A stretch of 64,000 bases of DNA from RI-43 sp033764725 (GCA_033764725.1 JANRIR010000072.1:1-64000); one strand, 5' to 3'. Positions 43,049 through 51,366 are shown, counted from the stretch's first letter. Program-made: numbers and translations. The notes: generated by a model not told the origin, from the letters alone.

Positions 43049-44410
43049 ATGGCCGAGTATGACTATGATCTGTTCGTCATCGGCGCAGGCTCCGGCGGGG
43101 TGCGGGCGGCGCGGCTTGCCGCACAGGCCGGCGCGCGTGTCGCGATCGCGGAGGATTACCGCATCGGCGGCACGTGCGTGGTGCGCGGCTGCATCCCAAA
43201 GAAATTGTTGGTCTACGCCTCGGAATTCGGCCAATCGTTTCGCGACGCCAAGGGCTTCGGCTGGACGGTCGATTGGGCGCGCTTCGATTGGCCGGCGCTG
43301 CGCGATAATGTCCAAGCCGAGGTGGCGCGCCTGTCCGGGATTTACCGCGCCAATCTCGACAAGGCGGGCGTTGCGATCTTCGAGGATCGCGCGCGGCTGG
43401 TCGGTCCCCACGGCGTCGCGCTGCGCGCGGCGGGACGCACAGTAACCGCGGAACGTATTCTGATCGCGACGGGCGGTCGCCCGTTCCTGCCTGCCGACAT
43501 CAAGGGCGTCGAGCATGCGATCACCTCGAACGAGGCGTTCCTCCTCGATGCGCTGCCAAGCAAGGTGATCATCGCCGGCGGCGGCTATATCGCGGCGGAG
43601 TTCGCGACGATCTTTTCCGGGCTTGGCGTCGAGACGACGCTCGTGCATCGCGGCGATCACATTCTGCGCGGCTTCGACGACGACATCCGCGCCTTTGCGC
43701 AAGACGAATTGGCGCGCACCGGCGTGCGTCTCGTGCTGGGCGCCACGGTCAGCGCCATCGCGCCGACAGGGTCCGGCCAATTGGTGACGCTGTCGAACGG
43801 CATGCGCCTGGAGGCGGACCAGACGATGCTTGCGCTCGGCCGCATTCCAAACACGCAAGGCCTCGGCCTCGAGGACGCCGGCGTGCGTGTGCGCGAAAAC
43901 GGCGCGATCATCGTCGATCCCTATTCGCGCACGACGGCGAAAAGCGTCTATGCGCTCGGCGACGTGACCGACAGGTTGGCGCTGACGCCGGTGGCGATCC
44001 GCGAAGCGGTGGCGTTCGCGCAATCCGTGTATGGCGGACGCTTGACCGCGTTCGATCACGATACGGTGCCGACGGCCGTGTTCTGCCGCCCGCCGATCGG
44101 CGTGGTCGGCGTGACCGAGGCCGAGGCGCGCCGCCAGTTCGGCGCGGTCGACGTCTACAAGACGCAATTCCGCCCGATGAAGCACGTGCTCGCCGGCAAC
44201 GAGGAACGCATGCTCATGAAGCTCGTCGTGCATCCCGTGTCGGAGCGCGTCATCGGCGTGCACATCGCCGGCCGCGACGCGCCGGAGATGATCCAGCTTG
44301 CCGCCGTGGCGGTGAAGGCCGGCCTCACCAAGGCGCAATGGGACGACACCTGCGCTCTGCACCCCACTGCGGCCGAGGAATTGGTGCTGATGCGGGAGAA
44401 GAGCGGGTAG
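43049..44410 (+). CDS. gor: Glutathione-disulfide reductase
   Basis: The 453-aa flavoprotein has the FAD loop IGAGSGGVRAARLAA, the redox disulfide Cys43/Cys48 in GGTCVVRGCIPKK, the NADPH loop AGGGYIAAEFA and the C-terminal dimer-interface HPTAAEELV with the active-site His. It keeps glutathione reduced using NADPH, which supports glyoxalase I at 7.7 kb. It follows purL by 40 bp and may be co-transcribed. AGAAGGAACGC precedes the ATG. Confidence 0.94.
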   Translation: MAEYDYDLFVIGAGSGGVRAARLAAQAGARVAIAEDYRIGGTCVVRGCIPKKLLVYASEFGQSFRDAKGFGWTVDWARFDWPALRDNVQAEVARLSGIYRANLDKAGVAIFEDRARLVGPHGVALRAAGRTVTAERILIATGGRPFLPADIKGVEHAITSNEAFLLDALPSKVIIAGGGYIAAEFATIFSGLGVETTLVHRGDHILRGFDDDIRAFAQDELARTGVRLVLGATVSAIAPTGSGQLVTLSNGMRLEADQTMLALGRIPNTQGLGLEDAGVRVRENGAIIVDPYSRTTAKSVYALGDVTDRLALTPVAIREAVAFAQSVYGGRLTAFDHDTVPTAVFCRPPIGVVGVTEAEARRQFGAVDVYKTQFRPMKHVLAGNEERMLMKLVVHPVSERVIGVHIAGRDAPEMIQLAAVAVKAGLTKAQWDDTCALHPTAAEELVLMREKSG

Positions 44411-44722
44411 GGGGCGAGTAGTCAGTAGTGAGTAGGCAGTAGGCAGTAGGCAATTGTGAGTCATGCGTGTTCGTTCGCCATCACCCCGGACGGCCAAAGG
44501 CCGATCCGGGGTCCATTTTCGCATTGGCGAAAACATGGACCCCGGCTCTTGCTCCGCAAGGCCGGGGTGATGGCGAGTAGCTGCTTCCCGCTCCTGCCAA
44601 ATACTGGCTCCTGCCTAATTCCCATTCGCTACTCGCCATTCGCTCCTCCCTATTCACCATTTGCTAACCACGCCGCGGCAAGCCTCTCGCTCTTGGGTTG
44701 GGGTTCATGAAGGAGGGCTGCA
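44411..44722. other. 312-bp gene-free region with nested low-complexity and palindromic repeats
   Basis: No gene is visible. The left part (44411-44466) holds short direct repeats, including three AGTAGGC units at 44431-44451. A family C palindrome occupies 44475-44576. The right part holds related complements such as CTACTCGCC (44629-44637), which pairs with GGCGAGTAG at 44413-44421. The whole is a nested foldback. It separates gor from parA, which are transcribed the same way. The parA promoter is likely within the last 80 bp, where AAGGAGGG at 44707-44714 is the Shine-Dalgarno. Confidence 0.6.
44475..44576. repeat. Nested palindrome, family C (copy 3)
   Basis: The outer arms TCGCCATCACCCCGG (44475-44489) and CCGGGGTGATGGCGA (44562-44576) are exact reverse complements. 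Inner pairs (CCGGGGTCCAT / ATGGACCCCGG and a TTTTCG...CGAAAA stem) give a branched structure like the copies at 11.6 and 36.9 kb. It is the only long palindrome in the window that lies between two genes of the same direction. Confidence 0.88.
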
Positions 44723-45595
44723 ATGCCCGCGCGCTTGGTGTCTGTCATCAACATGAAGGGCGGCGTGGGGAAATCCACGACGACCGTGTCGCTCGCCGAA
44801 ACGCTCGGCGTGCATCATCGCCGCCGCGTGCTTGTGATCGATCTCGACCCGCAGACCAACGCCTCGATCATGATCGCCGGGCCCGACAAATGGAACGATC
44901 TGCGCGAAGCCGAACGCACGCTCGACTTCTATTTCGAGGCCTACGCGCTGCAGCAAAAGCCCAAGCCGTTCAAATCGATCGTGGAGCCGAAGGTCACCGA
45001 TTTGAAGGGGTCGCCGGACGTCGCGCTGTGCGCCGCCGCGCCGGAATTCCGCATGGTCGAGCGCGACCTGATCGAAAGCTTCGTCAAGCGCGGCTTCCAT
45101 ATCGATGCGATCCAGAAATGGATCTGCGAGCGCTTCGCCCAGGGCCTGAAATCCGTCATGAACGAGATGGATTACATCCTGATCGATTGCCCGCCGGGCA
45201 TTTCGCTGTTCGCCGAGGCGGCGATCATCGCCGCCGACGTGATCCTGGTGCCGACCATCCCGGATTATGTCTCGCGCCTTGGCCTGATTTCGTTCCGCAA
45301 GCGCGCGCTCAGGCTCATCAATGAGCGGCGTGGCCAGCCCTCCAGTCTCTTTGTGCTCGCCACCAAGTATGACGAGACGATGAGCCTGCACCGCTCCGAG
45401 GCGGGCCTGCTCAAGGACAATCTCGGCGAGGCGATGTTTGATTTGCGCATTCCGCAACATGTGGATATCGCAAAGGCCGCCGAGTGGTCGGAGTTTCCCC
45501 GCACGTTCGAGCAGAAATACGGGGAGATGGCGCCGATCGTGCGCAGGCTCGGCGAAGAATTCGTCGCGCGCCTCGAGAGGTCGCCCGCCTTATGA
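44723..45595 (+). CDS. ParA/MinD-family ATPase
   Basis: The 290-aa protein has the deviant Walker A KGGVGKST at residues 12-19 with the signature lysine, the Walker A' motif VIDLDPQTNAS and Walker B YILIDCPPG. It lacks the N-terminal helix-turn-helix of plasmid type Ia ParA. Such ATPases bind nucleoid DNA and position plasmids, chromosomes or protein cargo by dynamic gradients. No parB-like gene or parS-like repeats are nearby. Its stop overlaps the start of a small acidic/alanine-rich protein (ATGA), its likely partner. Confidence 0.9.
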   Translation: MPARLVSVINMKGGVGKSTTTVSLAETLGVHHRRRVLVIDLDPQTNASIMIAGPDKWNDLREAERTLDFYFEAYALQQKPKPFKSIVEPKVTDLKGSPDVALCAAAPEFRMVERDLIESFVKRGFHIDAIQKWICERFAQGLKSVMNEMDYILIDCPPGISLFAEAAIIAADVILVPTIPDYVSRLGLISFRKRALRLINERRGQPSSLFVLATKYDETMSLHRSEAGLLKDNLGEAMFDLRIPQHVDIAKAAEWSEFPRTFEQKYGEMAPIVRRLGEEFVARLERSPAL

Positions 45596-46053
45596 GCTTG
45601 AACCGCACGCTCGACCGCTTCTTCGACGTGATCCGCCGCGAGGCGCGGCGCAATCCGGAGTTCGCCGATCGGCTGGATGCGGTGTTGCGCGGTCATGAGT
45701 CCCGTCGGGAGATCGACCCAACCGCGCTGGACGAGCCGGAGCCTGCGCCGATCGCGCCCGCGCCAAAGGCTGCAAAGCCGTTGAAGAACGGCAAAGCGGC
45801 GCGGGCCGCCGCTGCCGCGCCTCAGGCTGCGCTCAACCCTGTCGCGTTCTTTCTGCGCGAAGGGGAGGAGGCGCTGCGCGCGGAGCTGGAGGAGCCGGTC
45901 TATGAGCGCGACGCGCTGATGGCGCTGGTGGCCGAGCACAATCTCGATCCGGGCGGCGAAGCGGCGGGCCTCGACCGCGCCGATCTCGCAGACCTTATCG
46001 TCGCCCGCGCCAAGCGCCGCGCCGAGCGGGACCGCAAGCTGTTCGATTATTGA
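45592..46053 (+). CDS. Small partner protein coupled to the ParA-family ATPase (unknown family)
   Basis: The 153-aa protein has an N-terminal amphipathic region with many arginines (residues 1-40, SLNRTLDRFFDVIRREARRN). A low-complexity Pro/Ala/Lys linker (about 44-80) follows, then a C-terminal helical domain (about 82-153) that ends in a basic helix. Basic N-terminal regions joined to a disordered linker are common in ATPase-stimulating partners of ParA proteins, but the sequence is not ParB, MipZ partner or any family I recognise. It is translationally coupled to parA by a 4-bp overlap. Confidence 0.78.
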   Translation: MSLNRTLDRFFDVIRREARRNPEFADRLDAVLRGHESRREIDPTALDEPEPAPIAPAPKAAKPLKNGKAARAAAAAPQAALNPVAFFLREGEEALRAELEEPVYERDALMALVAEHNLDPGGEAAGLDRADLADLIVARAKRRAERDRKLFDY

Positions 46054-46075
46054 TCGGCTGTGATAGGGTGTCGTT

Positions 46076-46645
46076 GTGAACGCTCCCTTCCGCTCCCCGA
46101 TTGCAGCGCCTCAGAAGCACCTCTTCACCGTGGACGACGTGTTCGCCATGCAGGACGCCGGCATTCTGCCGCCGGATCATCGCTGCGAGCTGATCCATGG
46201 GGAATTGATCGAAATGCCCAGCGAAGGCGACCGCCATTCCCACGCCAAGGCGCAGCTGATCATGTGGTTCGCCCGCAACCTGCCTCATGATCGCTACGCC
46301 GTCGGCCCCGACACGACCTTTTTCCTCGACAAGCAGGAGGCGCCGGAGCCGGACGTGTTCCTGCATGACGCCGCGCTGCGCCCCTCCCAAGTTGGGGGTC
46401 GGGATGCGCTGCTGGTGATCGAGATCGCGGCGACGTCGCTGGCGTATGACCTTACCGTCAAGGCCGAGCTCTACAGCGCCTATGGCGTGCGCGAATATTG
46501 GGTCGTCGATGTCGAGCGGCGCGAGACGCATGTGCACCGCCGCGACGGAGAGGGCTGGGCCAAGGGCGATCCGGTTCCCTTCGACGCCCCCATCGCGCTG
46601 ACGCAGATCCCCGGCGCCGCCCTGCGCATCGCCGATCTGGTCTAG
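46076..46645 (+). CDS. Uma2-family (DUF820) putative endonuclease
   Basis: The 189-aa protein has the same catalytic spacing as the copy at 18.2 kb: Asp93 in APEPDVFLHD, Glu116 in LLVIEIAAT and Lys129 in DLTVKAELYSAYGVREYWVVD. The start is GTG 46076, as no ATG precedes the family N-terminus. It follows the ParA partner gene by 22 bp and could be co-transcribed, but Uma2 genes are scattered widely and the linkage may be chance. Confidence 0.85.
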   Translation: MNAPFRSPIAAPQKHLFTVDDVFAMQDAGILPPDHRCELIHGELIEMPSEGDRHSHAKAQLIMWFARNLPHDRYAVGPDTTFFLDKQEAPEPDVFLHDAALRPSQVGGRDALLVIEIAATSLAYDLTVKAELYSAYGVREYWVVDVERRETHVHRRDGEGWAKGDPVPFDAPIALTQIPGAALRIADLV

Positions 46646-46783
46646 TCGGGCCCACACGCCTGCGACAATCCGGCAGGCGGGTCGCGTTCCCCTCCCTAGC
46701 GTGAAGGGTTGGACGCCAGGGCCGCCTGCCGCTATCCCAGGCCGCTTCGCCACGTTCATCCCGCCGGGGCCGCAGGGGGCCGT

Positions 46784-48787
46784 ATGTTCGAGAAGATCCT
46801 GATCGCCAATCGCGGCGAGATCGCCGTGCGCATCATCAAGACCGCCCGCCGTCTGGGCATCAAGACCGTGGTGGTGTTCTCCGAGGCGGACCGGGACTCG
46901 ATGGCGGTCGAGATGGCCGACGAGGCGGTGTTCATCGGCCCCGCGCCGGCGGCTGAGTCTTATCTCGTCGCCGACAAGATCGTCGCCGCCGCACGCGCGA
47001 CCGGCGCGCAAGCGATCCACCCCGGCTTCGGCTTTCTCTCCGAGAAGGCGGAGTTCGCCCAGCGCCTGCTCGACGAAAAGATCGCGTTCATCGGACCCAA
47101 TCCGCACGCCATCCATGCGATGGGCGACAAGATCGAATCCAAGAAGACCGCCGCGGAAGCGGGCGTGTCGTGCGTGCCGGGCTTCATCGGCGAAATCAAG
47201 GACGTCAAGCACGCCGCCAAGATCGCCGACGAGATCGGCTATCCGGTGATGATCAAGGCGTCCGCCGGCGGCGGCGGCAAGGGCATTCGCGTCGCCTTCG
47301 ACAAGAAGGAATTGGACGAAGGGTTTCCCGCCGTGCGCGCGGAGGCGAAGAACGCGTTCGGCGACGACCGCATCTTCATCGAAAAGTTCGTGCTCAATCC
47401 GCGCCACATCGAGATTCAAGTGCTCGGCGACAAGCACGGCAATGTCGTGCATTTGTTCGAGCGTGAATGCTCCATCCAGCGGCGCAACCAGAAGGTCATC
47501 GAAGAGGCGCCCTCGCCGCTGCTCGATCCCGAAACGCGCTCCGCGATGGGCGCCCAGGCGGTCGCACTCGCCAAGGCGGTCGGCTATGACAGCGCCGGCA
47601 CGGTGGAGTTCGTCGCCTCCGGCGCCGATAAAAGCTTCTTCTTCCTGGAAATGAACACCCGGCTCCAGGTCGAGCATCCCGTCACCGAAGCGATCACCGG
47701 GCTCGATCTTGTGGAGCTGATGATCCGGGTCGCGGCAGGCGAAAAGCTTCCGTTCAAGCAGAACGATCTCACGATCAAGGGTTGGGCGATCGAAAGCCGC
47801 ATCTATGCGGAGGACCCCTATCGCAACTTCCTGCCTTCGATCGGGCGGCTACGCGATTACCGCCCGCCGGCCGAGGGCCGCTTCGGCGAGATCACGGTGC
47901 GCAACGATTCAGGCGTGCGCGCGGGTGATGAAATCTCGATGTTCTACGATCCGATGATCGCCAAGCTCGTCACCCACGGGCCCGACCGGATCGCCGCCAT
48001 CGACGCGCAGGCGCGCGCGCTCGACGCTTTCGTGATCGAAGGCATCCAGCACAATATTCCCTTTATCGGCGCGGTGATGGACGAGCCGCGCTTCCGCTCC
48101 GGCGACATCACCACGGGCTACATCAAGGATCAGTTCCCAAAAGGCTTCGAGGGCACGGCCCCGACGCCGGCGCAATTGAAACTGCTCGTCGCGTGCGCGG
48201 GCTATGCGCACACCATCGCTGCAGCGCGGGAGCGTCAGACGACCGCGCAAATCAATGGCGTGGGCCATGGGCCGCGCACCGAATGGGTGGCGGTGCATGA
48301 CGGCGCCCACACGCCAGTGCGCATCGCGCTGACGGAAGGCGGCGCCTATGCGCAGATCGCCGATGCGGCCGCGACTTTGCTGGAGACGCAGTGGCGGCCC
48401 GGCCAAAAGGTGATCGAAGGCGCGTTCGGCGGCGAGGCCTTTGCCGTGAAAATCGCGAGCCGTCCTGAGGGCTATGTGCTGCGTCTGCGCGGCGTCACGG
48501 CGCGCATCATCGTGGCCAGCCCGCGCGGCGCCGAGTTGCACGCGAAAATTCCCGAGAAGCCGCCGGCCGACACCTCGAAGGTGATCATGTCGCCGATGCC
48601 GGGCCTGGTCGTGTCGATCGACGTGAAGGCCGGCCAGGAGGTGAAGGGCGGCGAAGGCGTGGCGATCGTGGAAGCGATGAAGATGCAGAACATCATCCGC
48701 GCCGAGCGCGACGGCGTGGTGGCGAAAGTGAATGTCGCCGCCGGCGCCAGCGTCGCGGCCGATGAAGTGCTGATCGAATTGGCGTAG
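46784..48787 (+). CDS. pccA: Acetyl/propionyl-CoA carboxylase, biotin-dependent alpha subunit
   Basis: The 667-aa protein has a biotin carboxylase domain (residues 1-450: KILIANRGEIAVRI, GGGGKGIR ATP loop, EMNTRLQVEHPVTE), a linker domain and a C-terminal biotinyl domain with EAMKMQN, biotin on Lys633. The length and the MFEKILIANRGEIA start match propionyl-CoA carboxylase alpha. It carboxylates propionyl-CoA to methylmalonyl-CoA together with PccB, which is not in the window. The mutase operon at 18.8-23.9 kb would carry out the next catabolic step. GGGGG upstream of ATG 46784 is the ribosome-binding site. Confidence 0.93.
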   Translation: MFEKILIANRGEIAVRIIKTARRLGIKTVVVFSEADRDSMAVEMADEAVFIGPAPAAESYLVADKIVAAARATGAQAIHPGFGFLSEKAEFAQRLLDEKIAFIGPNPHAIHAMGDKIESKKTAAEAGVSCVPGFIGEIKDVKHAAKIADEIGYPVMIKASAGGGGKGIRVAFDKKELDEGFPAVRAEAKNAFGDDRIFIEKFVLNPRHIEIQVLGDKHGNVVHLFERECSIQRRNQKVIEEAPSPLLDPETRSAMGAQAVALAKAVGYDSAGTVEFVASGADKSFFFLEMNTRLQVEHPVTEAITGLDLVELMIRVAAGEKLPFKQNDLTIKGWAIESRIYAEDPYRNFLPSIGRLRDYRPPAEGRFGEITVRNDSGVRAGDEISMFYDPMIAKLVTHGPDRIAAIDAQARALDAFVIEGIQHNIPFIGAVMDEPRFRSGDITTGYIKDQFPKGFEGTAPTPAQLKLLVACAGYAHTIAAARERQTTAQINGVGHGPRTEWVAVHDGAHTPVRIALTEGGAYAQIADAAATLLETQWRPGQKVIEGAFGGEAFAVKIASRPEGYVLRLRGVTARIIVASPRGAELHAKIPEKPPADTSKVIMSPMPGLVVSIDVKAGQEVKGGEGVAIVEAMKMQNIIRAERDGVVAKVNVAAGASVAADEVLIELA

Positions 48788-48812
48788 CGCTCACGCTGTT
48801 CCGCTCGGCCCC

Positions 48813-48891
48813 CGCGCAGGCGAGGGCCCATCACCGTCCAAAAAAAGCGCGGCGCTTGTTTCTTGCAAAGCGATGGGTTCTCGCCTGCGCG
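48813..48891. repeat. Palindromic repeat, family E
   Basis: CGCGCAGGCGAGGGCCCATC (48813-48832) pairs with GATGGGTTCTCGCCTGCGCG (48872-48891) with two mismatches, around a central AAAAAAAGCGCGGCGC...TT segment. It lies in the convergent junction between pccA and the YedZ-Rieske operon. The A-run/T-run centre could also act in transcription ending. Confidence 0.8.
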
Positions 48892-48934
48892 ACGGCCGAG
48901 CGTCGGCAATTTCGCTTGTGTTGGACTTTCGCCC

Positions 48935-49690
48935 TCAAAGCCGGCGAATGTCGCGCAGCGCAACGCGAAACTGCGTCACGTCGCCGACGCGCACCAGGCG
49001 ACCCAGCGCAAGCACCGGATCGGCGACGAGCGGAATGATTGCGCGCCCATGGGCTGCGCCGTTTTCGTCGAGGAACAGCGGACTTTCTGTATCGTCGCCG
49101 CCGCATACGCCAGACGCGGCGATGCAGAACGCCAACGGCAGCCCGCCGCGCGCGCACAAGCTCGCGCAGGCCTTGTGGGTTTTTCCGAAGCCCGGCCGCA
49201 TGGCGCCGAACCAGCATTTCGCATCGAGGATTTCGCCGACGCGCAGCGCCGCGCCGAGATCGGTTTCGGCCGGCGGCGCAAGCGGCGCGGCGCCGTCGGG
49301 CGCGATCCAATCCTCGCCGTCGACCGCCGCGAGCATCAGATGCTCGCCCTTTTCGATCGGGCTGGCGCGGACGACGACGCCGCCCTCAAGCCCCTGCGGA
49401 ATGCGCGCAGCGACGCTGGTCTTGCCGCTCGTCGCGAGAAAGGCGGTGCGCACGGCGCCGTCGCTCTGCGTGAAGCGCAGCATGGGATACGGCGCGCGCG
49501 CCAGCGTTCCGCGCCATGCGCGCACGCCGCCTTGGCGCCACGCGCCGGCTTGCGGCGCCTGCTGCATCCGCGCGATCGCTGCGCCGAGGCCTGCGCCGGC
49601 GAGCGTCAAGGCGCCGGCCCCGAGCATCAGCGCGCGGCGGTCGACATCGGGCTGCGTCTCCCAGCCGATGAAGAAGCGGTCTCGGCTCAT
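48935..49690 (-). CDS. Membrane-anchored cysteine-rich protein of the Rieske operon (unknown function)
   Basis: The 251-aa protein has a short cytoplasmic start (FFIGWETQPDVDRR) and one membrane helix (residues about 20-40), so most of it is periplasmic. The C-terminal half contains the segment DAKCWFGAMRPGFGKTHKAC, closely followed by further cysteines (ASLCARGG, AFCI, GVCGG) and a conserved-looking GLPLAF. Similar cysteine/His/Gly segments occur in uncharacterised proteins beside Rieske genes; the cysteines could bind metal or heme-type cofactors. It overlaps the Rieske gene by ATGA. Confidence 0.8.
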   Translation of the reverse strand: MSRDRFFIGWETQPDVDRRALMLGAGALTLAGAGLGAAIARMQQAPQAGAWRQGGVRAWRGTLARAPYPMLRFTQSDGAVRTAFLATSGKTSVAARIPQGLEGGVVVRASPIEKGEHLMLAAVDGEDWIAPDGAAPLAPPAETDLGAALRVGEILDAKCWFGAMRPGFGKTHKACASLCARGGLPLAFCIAASGVCGGDDTESPLFLDENGAAHGRAIIPLVADPVLALGRLVRVGDVTQFRVALRDIRRL

Positions 49691-50706
49691 GGCGGCGTGA
49701 AAATCGGTTGCGGATGCACGAAAACATCGCCGGCTTCGATGCGCGTGCGATAGATCGCAACCTGCTCTCCGTAGGGCGGGGGCGAGCGGCCGTCCTGCGG
49801 GCGATATTGAAAGCCGTGCCAGGGGCAGGTGACGCACCCATCGACGATGCGCCCTTCGCCCAGCGGCCCGCCCTGATGGCGGCACACATTCGAGATCGCG
49901 TGCACGGTCTCGCCGTCGCGAAACACCGCGATCTGCTCACCCTCCGGCGGCGTGACGATCACCGCGCGCTTGTCGCCGATGGCGGCGAGCGGGCCGACGG
50001 CGATCCAATCCTCCGCCACGCGCACGCGCCGATCGCGGGCGCCTTGCCGCCAGCCGGCGAGCAGATGCGCAACCGTCACCGTGCCCGCGCCGATTCCGAC
50101 GAGGATCGGATAGAGCGCGGCCTTCTCCGCCTGCACGGCGCCCAGCAGCACATGCGCGACCAGCAGCGCGTAGGCGGGATAGACCGCCATATGCAGCGCC
50201 TTCCAGGTGCGCGGGCCGAGATGGGCGTTCCAGAAATCGTGGCTGGTCGCCGCCATCACGAACAGGATCGCCAGCGCGACGAGGCCGAGCGACTCGAAGG
50301 GAAATCCATTGAGCGAATCGTAGCGCGGGTTGGACGCCAAAACTGCGGTCAACGGATCGAGGTCGGAAAAGCCCGAATACCAGACGAGCGCGATCGCGGC
50401 GTGCGCAAGCGCCAGGAAAAAGCATGTCACGCCGAGATGCCGGCGATTGTAGAGGTACGGCGCCATGGTTTGCGGAAACAGCCGCGCCAGCGGGCCGATC
50501 AGCAGGATCACATGCAGGAGACCGAACGCGCAGGCGCCGAGCGCGCGCAGGGCGAGCTGCGGCGCGCTGATCTGGCGATCGGCGGGAAAAGCGAGCAGCG
50601 ACGCGGCGACGAACGCGACCAAAAACGCAGCGACGCCCAGCGCAAGGCCGACATCGAACGCCTTCTTGTAGGGCGTCCATTGCACGGCCTTATAGACATG
50701 GCCCAT
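49687..50706 (-). CDS. YedZ/MsrQ-like six-TM protein fused to a Rieske [2Fe-2S] domain
   Basis: The 339-aa protein has six membrane helices over residues about 15-215 with histidines suited to heme b (FGLLHVIL, NRRHLGV, LALAHAAIA, WKALHMAVY, LLVAHVLL), as in ferric-reductase-like MsrQ/YedZ proteins. A C-terminal Rieske domain (about 235-325) ligates a [2Fe-2S] cluster by Cys275-x-His277 and Cys294-x-x-His297. This fusion would pass electrons through the membrane between heme and Rieske centre. The partner redox protein is unknown. It sits in a four-gene operon with two tiny membrane proteins and the cysteine-rich protein. Confidence 0.88.
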   Translation of the reverse strand: MGHVYKAVQWTPYKKAFDVGLALGVAAFLVAFVAASLLAFPADRQISAPQLALRALGACAFGLLHVILLIGPLARLFPQTMAPYLYNRRHLGVTCFFLALAHAAIALVWYSGFSDLDPLTAVLASNPRYDSLNGFPFESLGLVALAILFVMAATSHDFWNAHLGPRTWKALHMAVYPAYALLVAHVLLGAVQAEKAALYPILVGIGAGTVTVAHLLAGWRQGARDRRVRVAEDWIAVGPLAAIGDKRAVIVTPPEGEQIAVFRDGETVHAISNVCRHQGGPLGEGRIVDGCVTCPWHGFQYRPQDGRSPPPYGEQVAIYRTRIEAGDVFVHPQPIFTPP

Positions 50707-50712
50707 CCGCGG

Positions 50713-50847
50713 TCAGCCGTTGGCGAGCGCGTGCGCGGCTTCCGCGATGCGTTCGCGCACGATCAGCACCGCCCCGAACAAAGCCAGAAGCGCAATCGCC
50801 ATCACGCTCCACAGCCGCACGCACCAGCGCCGTTGAGACAAGGTCAT
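50713..50847 (-). CDS. Tiny single-pass membrane protein of the Rieske operon
   Basis: The 44-aa protein begins MTLSQRRW and has one membrane helix (residues about 10-30) followed by a short charged tail. The ATG at 50847 overlaps the stop of the 75-aa protein by four bases (ATGA) and is preceded by GGGAGGATC, a strong Shine-Dalgarno. It ends 6 bp before the Rieske gene. The tight packing supports a real gene, perhaps a small subunit of the membrane complex. Confidence 0.65.
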   Translation of the reverse strand: MTLSQRRWCVRLWSVMAIALLALFGAVLIVRERIAEAAHALANG

Positions 50848-51071
50848 CGCCGATCCTCCCGCGGCTTCACGCCGGCCATGCGCAACGCCAGGAGCGGCCA
50901 CAGCGCAACAGCGCCAGGCGCGATCAGCAGCTTCACGCGCCACGGCGCGCGCGCCGCTTGAACGTCGATCCGCTTGAGGCCGACCGTGAGCAGGGCCGCA
51001 GCGACGATCAGGCCGAGGGCGGCGTAGACGCCGACGCCTGCCCAGATCGCTCTCGCCGCCGCTTCGCTCAC
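50844..51071 (-). CDS. Small two-helix membrane protein, first gene of the Rieske operon
   Basis: The 75-aa protein has two hydrophobic helices (residues about 9-28 and 44-62) joined by a basic stretch with ARAPWRVK. No family is recognised. It starts a set of four genes packed with overlaps or gaps under 10 bp (75 aa, 44 aa, YedZ-Rieske, cysteine-rich protein), all predicted to be in the inner membrane, so a multi-subunit redox complex is likely. Confidence 0.7.
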   Translation of the reverse strand: MSEAAARAIWAGVGVYAALGLIVAAALLTVGLKRIDVQAARAPWRVKLLIAPGAVALWPLLALRMAGVKPREDRR

Positions 51072-51102
51072 CCCACGCCTCCCTGCGTCGTCACGCTATG
51101 GA

Positions 51103-51294
51103 TTACGGCGGCGCGCCTGCTTTCGATGCGCGAGGCGGGCTATTTTTGCGTTTTGGGGTGCGGCGTCGCGCGGCAAGGCGCTCGCGGAAAAAGGCCTGGG
51201 TGGCTTCCGGCTGCGCGGTCATCAGTTCGTCATAGAACCAATCGTCATGGCGCTGCTCGGGCGCGACGGTTTTGTGATCGGGTTTCGCGGTCAT
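51103..51294 (-). CDS. Small basic hypothetical protein
   Basis: The 63-aa reading frame begins MTAKPDHK, contains a small acidic/aromatic part (DDWFYDELM, residues about 18-28) and ends in a lysine/arginine-rich tail. It lies between lipB and the Rieske operon on the same strand; an in-frame ATG 15 bp upstream is an alternative start. No homologue is recognised. The low Ala/Arg bias compared with chance frames in this genome argues mildly for a real gene. Confidence 0.45.
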   Translation of the reverse strand: MTAKPDHKTVAPEQRHDDWFYDELMTAQPEATQAFFRERLAARRRTPKRKNSPPRASKAGAPP

Positions 51295-51366
51295 GGCCTG
51301 ACAGATCAAGCGCCCCCACGCCCGATGAAGATGGGCGCTGAATGCGGCCTCGGGGAGGCGCGCGCG

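Noticed and set aside
44431..44452. Short tandem AGTAGGC units as a CRISPR or plasmid iteron array
   Set aside because: Only three 7-bp units without spacers are present, no cas or replication gene is near, and the unit is part of a larger degenerate repeat. It also lies too close to parA to be read confidently as a centromere.
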